From Dolomedes plantarius (taxonomy: Eukaryota > Arthropoda > Arachnida > Araneae > Dolomedidae), in the NCBI GenBank assembly GCA_907164885.2, contig OU015495.1, positions 100,966,659 through 101,030,658 on the forward strand: a stretch of DNA of 64,000 nt. Reading direction: 5' to 3'. Under the pieces are notes generated by a model. The model ran no database searches. It saw only the letters and a list, made by a program, of their open reading frames with translations, and was not told the DNA's origin. Below are positions 56,394-64,000 of the stretch, piece after piece. The position numbers were made by a program, and so were the translations under genes. Each line of letters begins with the position of its first letter. Within the stretch, counting starts at the first letter, position 1.

Positions 56394-57344
56394 TTAGTTT
56401 AAATTCTGGCTATTATTATTATTAGGCACAAATTCACTGGCTCGAGGATTCAATCTACTGTAATTCCTTCGGCTATTATACGCATTAGACCTATTATGAT
56501 AACTACCATTATTATTATTATTACCTGAATTGCTACTATTATTACCTATCATTCTTTTAAATTGAAAACAGTTTTTAATAACATGATTTGCTTTTCCACA
56601 AAAATTACATTGTATTTGAGGCTTTCTGATGGAATTACCTCTGAAATTTTTAGAGTATGGTCTATACTTATTATCATATTGCCTAGAAGTATGATTTTTA
56701 TACTGTGGTTCAGCCACAACATTTATTGGATTTTTACAATCACTTAACTTAGTTTTAAGTACATTTACCTCAGCGACAAGTTCAGCATAAGAAGGCTGTG
56801 AAGATGTCGAGGGCATTGATATTTCAGATTCGGTTTGAATATCTTGTAATAGCTGATCTTTTGCTACAGCCTCATCAAAACTGTTTAGACCAGCCTCTAA
56901 AATTTTCATTTTCATGGCAACAGGTAGAACATTTAGTAAGTGGCTAAACTTTATAGAATCCAATTGGGATTTCTCAGTAATATTGGGGTGTACCTTACGA
57001 ATCAAATTATCAAGGCGGTGAGCCAAATTTTTAATAGTTTCCCCCGGTAGTAATTTAATATTGTTCACGGCCACAAGTAAGGAGTGTGTGTTTGCCGGCT
57101 GGAAGAAATTCACAAAAATGTGTTTTAATTCCTCTATTGATTTACTAGCTCTGGCCTCTGCAGAATTCACAAAAAATTTAAGTGCATTGCCAGTTAATTT
57201 AGATTTTAAAAATATGAGAGCCTGGTGGTCTGACCATTTATTGATTTCCTTAATGTCTGATAATTGCTCAAAAAAGAAATCAATTATCTCAGGGTCTACA
57301 TCAAAAGAAATTAGACTACATGAAAAATTGTTTATTGTAGCCAT
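56394..57344 (-). CDS. gag: Gag (1.27 kb-LTR gypsy element)
   Basis: The ATG at 57344 begins MATINNFSCSLISFDVDPEI. The capsid-like region includes ALIFLKSKLTGNALKFFVNS and VNNIKLLPGETIKNLAHRLD. A CCHC zinc knuckle CNFCGKANHVIKNC lies near residue 245, followed by an asparagine- and serine-rich tail. The 316-codon frame is open throughout. Pol starts right after its stop in another register. Confidence 0.9.
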   Translation of the reverse strand: MATINNFSCSLISFDVDPEIIDFFFEQLSDIKEINKWSDHQALIFLKSKLTGNALKFFVNSAEARASKSIEELKHIFVNFFQPANTHSLLVAVNNIKLLPGETIKNLAHRLDNLIRKVHPNITEKSQLDSIKFSHLLNVLPVAMKMKILEAGLNSFDEAVAKDQLLQDIQTESEISMPSTSSQPSYAELVAEVNVLKTKLSDCKNPINVVAEPQYKNHTSRQYDNKYRPYSKNFRGNSIRKPQIQCNFCGKANHVIKNCFQFKRMIGNNSSNSGNNNNNGSYHNRSNAYNSRRNYSRLNPRASEFVPNNNNSQNLN

Positions 57345-57699
57345 GATTATTTATGGCTCTTAGGTTTCAACCTACTAGCAAATATGTTAACTATTTAACC
57401 AATAAAATTATCACAGTGATTATACTATATCAAAGGTATTGACCAAACTGACTACTTTAGATATATAATTATACACAAGTACCAGAACAGTTATTTAAGG
57501 CTTTGCACAAATGACATATAAAAAAATTGTATTATATATAGATATATGACCTCATTAAAAATGCATATTACTCATACTACATGTTAAAAATGGGAAAGAA
57601 AGAAAAAAAACACATTATGCAATAAAAATGATATGAATTACAAATAAAATCTTTTACCAGGAAGCAGTTGACTCAGGAACTGGCGCGGCTGCATATCTT

Positions 57700-58970
57700 T
57701 GAAGGGGAATTGGTGATGGCAAAAGTTCTGTCATAAAACTTGCTCTATTCTGTCGTGGGGAAACGTTCGAGGCTGGATGGTTCTATAGTTTGTAGAGGAG
57801 ATTGTGATGAAGGAATAAAAAAGTTTACGGCGGCACGTGATGCTGGCGGAATTTCTAAGGCGAACAGTTCACTGATGAATTGGCCGGGAGACACGACATC
57901 AATGTAGCTGCATCTCTCGAAATGTTGTCGATGCTCCAAGTAGAATCGTAAAGTGAAGCTTTGGTACAGAAGCGTTGAATACTCTCAGGATCGTTGTTTC
58001 TCCTGGTAACTGACTTACCCGGTAAAGTTATTATTAAGATAACTGATTACATGACACGTTGTTGAGTCGACTCGATTTTTTATTTTGATCTAATGCTCCT
58101 TAGTCATATCATAACTAATACAAACATTTCAGAGGTGAATTTTTCACCAATACCATAGACAAGTACTTTGCAAAGAAATATATAGTAGGCAAAAGCATGG
58201 CCTTGCTGGATGAGTTTTTCTGAAAACTCACAACTAACTACAGTAACAAGTTCGAATCCTATCAGTATCCAATTTCTTTCGAGTCGAGCAAAAGAGGGAG
58301 CGAGGGTTGCCAGAGAAAACGTGAACAAAACCTCGCCAAGCGCTGAAGCCTACGAAAGGTAGAAAAAAAGCAGCGCATTAAGTAAAAGGGCGAATAACGG
58401 CGAAAACTGGTAGGCGTGAACCAATGACGTGAAGACGCGGGAACATAAGGCACGCTCATTGGCTGTGCAGGTGAGACCTGGCGACTTATGACATCTGGCG
58501 ATTTCGCGCCAACGCGGTTGTTTCTCACAAGCTGCACGAATACACACGATATTGCCACACTTAGGTGAAACTCAATAGTAATAGAAAAAGAACAGACGAA
58601 CGTCACTATGGGCGTTACGTACAAGAATAACACAGTGCAGGAAAGGAGGTTCCCATATCGTATGCTGATTGTTAGCACGACATAGGAAACCGTAAATTTA
58701 AAAGTAGCCCTGGGAAAGAACCGTAATGGTTTATTTCAACAATGTCATGCCGATTCAACCTACGCACATGTGTGCATGAAAGAGCGAGACATCGTTAAAA
58801 TGAAGACCACCTTGAATTCAAAAGATCAGGACTAAAGAAAACAGCTGCTACTGCTAAGATAAAATACCTACCCTGACAGAGTTAGATTTTAACAAGTTAT
58901 TAATTAATTTTAAGTTTGAATTAAGATAAAATTACTACACATTAACTGTAGCGACAAAATCCACGCTACA
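57700..58970 (-). repeat. 5' LTR (1271 bp)
   Basis: This is the partner of 47686-48955. Differences are scattered substitutions and a few one- or two-base indels (for example near 57733). Confidence 0.9.
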
Positions 58971-59026
58971 ATCGTGGTTTTGAAAGTAACGTTTTATTTT
59001 TTATTGAATAAATAATCTTGTGATAT

Positions 59027-59402
59027 GAGTTATACAGATGATAATTCAGGGCCTTTTCTTGTAATAAATTCATTTCTAATATGTATGTTTGTAATACAGA
59101 TTTATATATAAATAGCGCGTACTGTCCCTTATTTTTCTTATTTTGATTCACTTTTTACGTGCCACGCGCCAGCGCGTGATGTGGCATTAGGGGAAAAATT
59201 TGACATGAAGTGCCGTTATACAAATGATAATGCATGGCCTTTTCTTGTAATAAATTCATTTGTAATATGTATATTTGTTTGTAATACAGATTTATATAAA
59301 ATAATTCGTACTGTCACTAATTTTCCTACTTTGATTCACTTTTTACGTGCCACGCGCCAGTGCGTGATGTGGCATTAGGGAAAAATTTGACATGTAGTGC
59401 CC
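59027..59402. repeat. Two tandem ~187 bp repeats
   Basis: CCTTTTCTTGTAATAAATTC and the CACGCGCC..GCGTGATGTGGC block recur with a period of 186-188 bases. The units contain the same CG-rich near palindrome as 34833-34892. Confidence 0.85.
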
Positions 59403-59596
59403 ATCACGCGCTGGCGCGTGATTAAAAAATATCTTGAATGAAAGGCTCAAATAATACTTTGCTATCACATAATTATCTTTTATTACTATTTTTAAATTAT
59501 ATTTCGTATAATAAGTATGTTGGCATCTGGGTACAATCAACTTCCATGTCACGGCACTAACTATCAATGTAACTGTAGTGACTGGCAGTCAATGTG
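59403..59596 (-). mobile_element. piggyBac-like terminus
   Basis: Read on the minus strand after TTAA (59597-59600) the sequence starts CACATTGACTGCCAGTCAC, matching the terminal design at 34814. The palindrome ATCACGCGCTGGCGCGTGAT is at 59403-59422. No transposase is present. The tandem repeats at 59027-59402 are probably its subterminal part. Confidence 0.5.
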
Positions 59597-59600
59597 TTAA

Positions 59601-61384
59601 ACATTTCGCACAAGGTGTCCTGTTTATCTACCACTCTAACTGTTGATAGAAGTAAATGTCCTTTTACGTAATATTACTCGTATTTTAACACTATTGCAAA
59701 GTGATGTTTGCTCTCAACGGAGCAACAGCACACATACAGTTTTAAAAATGTGTTTTGTTTGTACTAGAAATGGAAAGTTTTTAATAAGAGGTTTATATAA
59801 ATAGGTTTCATCGAATCTGTTGACTTTCGTGTTGATTCATCCTTTTGTACTTTCGTACGTGCCGAAAAAATTGATACGTTCCAATAACGCGAATATATGC
59901 CAATCGAAACTAAGAAAAATCTGTGTTGTGAAAAAGTAACTCGATTTAATGTCTAGACTGTTTTTCTTCTTTTAACAGCAGGCATGAAAAAGAAATTAAT
60001 GTGACTCATTGGTTTGATTTTTAATTTTGGGTGACTTCACAAATCTTTTATTTCCAAGTTAAACGAAAGCGAATTTTCTTCTTAGTAACTTCAATTAATC
60101 GTTAACAAATGATTATTTTTGAAAGTATTCTCATGTATCTGATAGCAGATTTTTGTGTAGAATGCACGGGTTTCTCAAACATTGGTTTTATAATGTATTT
60201 TTTTTCAAAGGAAGATATTTAAACTTTATACAAGAAACATCCATAAAGAAATGCAATTTTAAAACTAATATTTAAACATTTTCAAATGCAGAGTAGCTGA
60301 ATGTAATTTGGTATTTTCCAATGAAAAAAAAAACAGAATTCAAAAACATATGAGCATTTGTGCAGAGCGATAAGAAAAAAAAACTAATGAACGGCCTTGA
60401 GTGAATTTTAAATAAAAAATATATATAAAGAAACAATCTTTGAAGTAATAAATGTCGATTTTAAATACGCCCCAAAGCGTTATTTTAAAGTCATAATTTT
60501 TTCTTCCTCCATTAAATGTCACCACATATTGTTGTTTTACTTGTGTTCTTGGAATTTCGGCCAACTTAAAACAAATAGAAGCGCTATTCTACCAAACTGA
60601 TACTAGTAGTACCATAAGACTAAGAAACATTTTAAAATTAATGTCAAAAGTCAATCGTTTAATTTTGGCAATATATACATGTTGCTGATGCAAGTATAAG
60701 GCTGGAGACATGACTTTTCGTCAAGATACGACTTCTTGTTTCTAATTTAAATTAAGAACCCTAAACTTATATTCATTTTATTGAACCCGAAATAGTTAAC
60801 TGTTTTCTTTTTTTAATCCACTGCCTATTTATTCAAACCAAACATTCATCGCCTACAAATAAAAAAACTCTCACTACATTTGAGTTGTGTCGATATGCAG
60901 AAAATATTTTCATTTCTCAGATTCAACGTCTAAATATCATGTTTAAAATGCCTGAAGGGTCAATCCATATATCTTCCCCGTTTGCTTTTAAAGGTTTTGC
61001 ATATTTTGCATTTCGAAGAGTAAAATTCCGGAGGGGTAATCATGCCTTTAAACAATTCATCCGCATTTACAAGAATATTTCCAATATCTTTACAAACAAG
61101 CAAACATAAAGTTACAAACCAGGATAGAGATATACGTATACAGTCTGGAGCTGCAATAATGTCTGTTTAACCACGTATGTTTTATGCCTACGTAAGCGAC
61201 TATTTATTAAAGAACTAATCTGAAACGCAAATTAGAACTGTTCTTGATAACTATTTGCAATTACGTTGTATCCGCGTCGAAAGCCGTGTGGGAAAATCTT
61301 TTAAACAAAACTTAATGTTTATTATTCTGTGTGTCTCGCGGGATATTTCTTTTGAACTTCTGATTGTTTCGACATAATTATCTG
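59601..61384. other. AT-rich sequence, no gene seen
   Basis: Only short ORFs (up to 74 codons) without domains were seen. No TIR pair or tRNA-like structure was recognised. Confidence 0.5.
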
Positions 61385-61599
61385 TGTTACGTCATATAAC
61401 CCTTTAGTGTCATGGGATGCTTCCGTGTGCCCTCTAGTGGCAGTGTGTAAAAATAAGTAGAAGTACAAAAGCACCGCTTGACAGAGGTCGACAGCTACTC
61501 TGCCTCCCGTTAGCGGAGAAATAAAAATAAAGTTAATTTTGCAGCAAACAATGCTGTTGGTCCGTCAGATTATTTAAGCAAGAAACTATAGTCTAAACA
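61385..61599 (+). repeat. Probable 5' LTR of a BEL/Pao element
   Basis: The segment starts TGTTACGTCATATAACCC and ends GTCTAAACA, with AATAAA near 61528. TGGTCCTACCGAGGACGGAG follows within three bases and could be the primer site. A gag typical of BEL/Pao starts 35 bases later. The partner LTR is beyond the window. Confidence 0.6.
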
Positions 61600-61634
61600 T
61601 TGTGGTCCTACCGAGGACGGAGACGAAACCAGAT

Positions 61635-62538
61635 ATGGATACAAAAGAAAAGAAATCAGGTATGGATATAAAAGAAAAGAAATCAGGTATGGATGTAAAG
61701 GAAAAAAACACCTCCCACTTTGAAGGATTTAAATAGGATTCGTGGGAGGATAAAAGCAAAATTTACTCGTATGCATAAGTTCATCGAAATGTATGATTCA
61801 ACTAAAAAAGAAAAAGAACAAGAAATAGTGTTGGAACAAAAGTTAAGTAATCAGCATCAAATAAAAGAAGAAATTAACAAGCTATTTATTGACTATTCAA
61901 AGCTGGAAGAAGCCGATGAAGAAACCCTGTTGAAAGCCGACTCAGAATTACTTGAAATGGACGAAGAACGAGATAATTTAGAGGTAAATGTCAAATGCTT
62001 ACTTTCTAAACTTAAATCTGATGTATCTGTATCTCAGTCAACTAAAGCTGGGCAAAATATAAACTTAAAATCTGTTATGAATCAGTTAGAACTTAACACT
62101 AAATTACCGGAAATTCCTTTGTCATTTTTCAGTGGCCAAATAGAACAGTTTACTAACTTTAAAACACAATTTGTTAGTTTGATATCAAACAATAAAGGTT
62201 TATCTGAAGAACAAAAATTGTTCTACCTGAATGCCACCTTACGTGATGAAGCCAAATTTATTGAATTAAGTGATGATACTTTTGAGTCGTTATTTGCTGC
62301 TTTAGAGCTGAGAAATGAAAATAAAAGGGCTGTCGTTGACATTCATATCCAATCTATTCTCAAAATAGAAAAATTAAATGTTGAGTCATCAAAGGGTTTA
62401 AGATTAATTACAGATATAGTAAATAAAAGCTTAAGAGCCTTAAAGGCTCTAAAATTAGAGTGTAACGAACTAACGAATGCAATATTTGTAAATATAATTT
62501 CACAAAAATTAGATAAAGAAACAAGAAAGGCATATTGA
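61635..62538 (+). CDS. gag: BEL/Pao gag (DUF1759-type), N-terminal and capsid part
   Basis: The ATG at 61635 opens three 27-bp repeats, each encoding MDxKEKKSG. A frameshift near 61710 then enters the long frame starting LKDLNRIRGRIKAKFTRM. A coiled-coil region (about residues 20-100) leads to LPEIPLSFFSGQIEQFTNFK and DEAKFIELSDDTFESLFAAL, the capsid-like DUF1759 core, and LITDIVNKSLRALKALKLEC. A premature TGA after KETRKAY is followed within a few bases by the next open frame. Confidence 0.85.
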
Positions 62539-63070
62539 AGCCCTTTGATGGAATTTCCTTGGACGAAATGTCTCTTACATCAAAGGAAATTCCATCGCTT
62601 GAAAAGCTTCTTCAGTTTTTACATGCAAGATCTCTCGTTTTAGATCAGATTTACAAACCTCCAACCACAACTAAATTTCGTCAGGCTACAACAAGCAAAG
62701 TGAACAATTTACACAAAATAAACAAAAAAGTTATGTAAAACCCTGCGTTTTGTGTAACATAAAGCATCCGTTGTACCGATGTTCGAAATTTTTGAATATG
62801 AGTGTTCCTAAACATATAGAAATATTAAATAAAAATAAATTGTGTAAAAATTGTTTAAAGTTTCATAATGCACCCTGTAAATCAACGTTTGTCTGCAGAA
62901 TTTGTAAAAAATCAGGTCACAATTCTCTAGTTCATGTTCCATCGGAATCGAAACTACCGCATTCGAACTGTGAAAAATTTTCTCAGGTGGATGAATCATT
63001 GCCTTCGGATACGAGGCTGGCGCCAATTACCCACATGTTATGCAATCGTCTCTAGCCGCTAATTCCAAAC
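62535..63070 (+). CDS. gag: BEL/Pao gag C-terminus with zinc fingers
   Basis: Continuation reads IPSLEKLLQFLHARSLVLDQ, a conserved gag helix, then a cysteine-rich region CNIKHPLYRCSKFLNMS with LCKNCLKFHNAPC and CRICKKSGHNSLVH, the BEL zinc knuckles. Frame changes near 62540, 62735 and 63030 are needed. The reading then gives MQSSLAANSKHSA, which leads into pol, and is cut by an insertion at 63079. A perfect 14-base inverted pair lies at 62547-62560 and 62583-62596. Confidence 0.75.
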
Positions 63071-63078
63071 ATAGTGCG

Positions 63079-63734
63079 TAGGACCATAGGACCATAGGAA
63101 AATGGGTCGCAACTGCAATTCCTGGGCCACGCCCTCAATTGCAGACTTTCAGATGATAAGCAGAGGGTGGGGAGAATTAAGCTTCCCCTTTGCAAATAAA
63201 GAATGGGTTTAAACGAATGACTGTATACAATATGTACTTAAAGAATAGAAACGATTGGGTAACTTACCCATCTCCCTTGGCTGGACACGAGATTAATTAG
63301 ACACATGAACACTAAGAAATAGGCCCATGATCCTGAACACCACATTTAATTAGAATCGAATTACACCTGAGTTCAAGGTTTACATCAAATTAAGAAAAAA
63401 CTTGACAAATGGGAATAAATGAATTAATATGAATGTACATGTAGCTTATCCGTGGTCCCACCCCGGAACACAACAGTCCGACTGACTACGACGCGATTAA
63501 CCGTTCGGGTTTTGATCACATGATCTCCGAACAAAGAGAGATGGTCCTGGTAGACGAATCGGCGCCTGCGAATCCGCCGCTGACGGTTTTCGACCAGAGG
63601 GGAACCAATAGAAACAGAGAATAGAAAGGAGTAAAGTGATAGGATCGCTGCTAATCCGTGAGATCATAGTATAAGAAAGAGTGAGTAAGCATCTTGCAGG
63701 GCAATAGATTGGAGGGTCTACTATCGATGCTAAG
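63079..63734. mobile_element. Insertion with 8-bp flanking repeat in the BEL element
   Basis: ATAGTGCG occurs at 63071-63078 and again at 63735-63742, at the exact place where the BEL reading is interrupted. The insert begins with a doubled TAGGACCA unit and has higher GC than its host. Its TIR, if any, is weak. No ORF is convincing, although a minus frame of 84 codons exists. An 8-bp duplication suits hAT or P-type elements. Confidence 0.45.
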
Positions 63735-63769
63735 ATAGTGCGTCTCTGCACTGTCAGCTTATATATTTA

Positions 63770-64000
63770 AAACAAATTTGGAGAAAAAATAAAAGTAAAA
63801 GGGATTTTGGATAGTAGCTTCAGTATATGCATAATGACCTCGGAAACAGCTGAATCATTAGGATTGAATAAACAAAAAGTTAACACAGCGATTTCGGGAA
63901 TAAATTTTGGTGAATGCTTTGTGAAAAATAAAACCACAGCAAAAATATCTAATGAAGAGGGTGATTTTAGCCGAACTTTAATATTTTTTATTTTGCCTCG
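63770..64000 (+). CDS. pol: BEL/Pao pol, protease start (runs off the window)
   Basis: The frame reads NKFGEKIKVKGILDSSFSIC, then TSETAESLGLNKQKV and an AISGI-like motif, as in the BEL aspartic protease. The active-site triad, normally Asp-Ser-Gly, is Asp-Ser-Ser here, which should damage catalysis. The frame is open to the end of the window. Confidence 0.65.

Larger units (their letters stand above)
47686..58970 (-). mobile_element. Ty3/gypsy element with 1.27 kb LTRs
   Basis: Direct repeats at 47686-48955 (1270 bp) and 57700-58970 (1271 bp) are about 98% alike. Genes on the minus strand run gag (57344), protease, RT, RNase H and integrase (to 50887), the conventional gypsy order. A purine tract ACAAGGGGGAGAATC precedes the 3' LTR. 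A Tc1 sits between RNase H and integrase. The expected target duplication is not clear (CATTA on the left, ATCGT on the right), nor is a standard primer site. The 3' region of 1.9 kb has no ORF. Confidence 0.85.

Overview
This window is AT-rich, intron-and-transposon-type eukaryotic DNA with no bacterial features. The mixture of element families (Tc1/mariner, hAT, P-like with a THAP domain, piggyBac-like, BEL/Pao, several Ty3/gypsy lineages, a tRNA-derived SINE) and dense (TA)n, (CA)n and (CT)n microsatellites suggests an arthropod. The Tc1, DUF4817-type and gypsy proteins look most like those common in spiders, but that placement is inference. I found no complete host gene. One orphan exon (4936-5117) and two apparently captured gene fragments are the only non-transposon coding signals.

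Layout. 1-5.1 kb: a broken DUF4817-type transposase split by a hAT-like MITE, then a 2.4 kb foldback element with long inverted arms enclosing a cysteine-rich gene fragment, then a Tc1/mariner copy that has lost the second half of its transposase. 5.7-9.8 kb: a short LTR retrotransposon with intact LTR structure, a gag-like first ORF and no pol. 10.4-14.7 kb: a Tc1 element cut in half by a 2.7 kb TA-flanked element that itself carries a MADF-like exon and a hAT MITE. 14.8-22.1 kb: three elements almost end to end at TA repeats: a hAT containing a pogo/Tigger remnant, a deleted mariner, and a P-like THAP element whose catalytic core is deleted. 22.7-34.9 kb: a hAT with an internal Tc1 remnant, a BEL 3' end, another mariner, a tRNA-Glu-like SINE, a motif-rich TIR element, a Tigger fragment next to a hAT MITE, and a piggyBac-like end.

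34.97-47.6 kb is the most interesting part. It is a Ty3/gypsy-class element with 5-bp target duplication and the pol order protease, integrase, reverse transcriptase, RNase H. That is the Ty1/copia-like order known from the Gmr1-like gypsy group. Its gag is interrupted twice: by a nearly complete CsRn1-like gypsy element (40.9-45.75 kb) and by a mariner whose catalytic spacing reads as DD41D (39.3-40.6 kb). 47.7-59.0 kb is a third gypsy element of conventional order with 1.27 kb LTRs, interrupted by a Tc1 that lacks its second catalytic aspartate. 59-61.4 kb holds 187-bp tandem repeats and a piggyBac-like end. 61.4-64 kb is the 5' end of a BEL/Pao element that runs off the window.

The window is therefore a layered record of insertion. 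Clean TSDs and LTR pairs allow the relative order of many events to be read directly. Coordinates of LTRs, TIRs and TSDs come from reading both ends by eye; protein family calls come from recognisable motifs and were not checked by database search.
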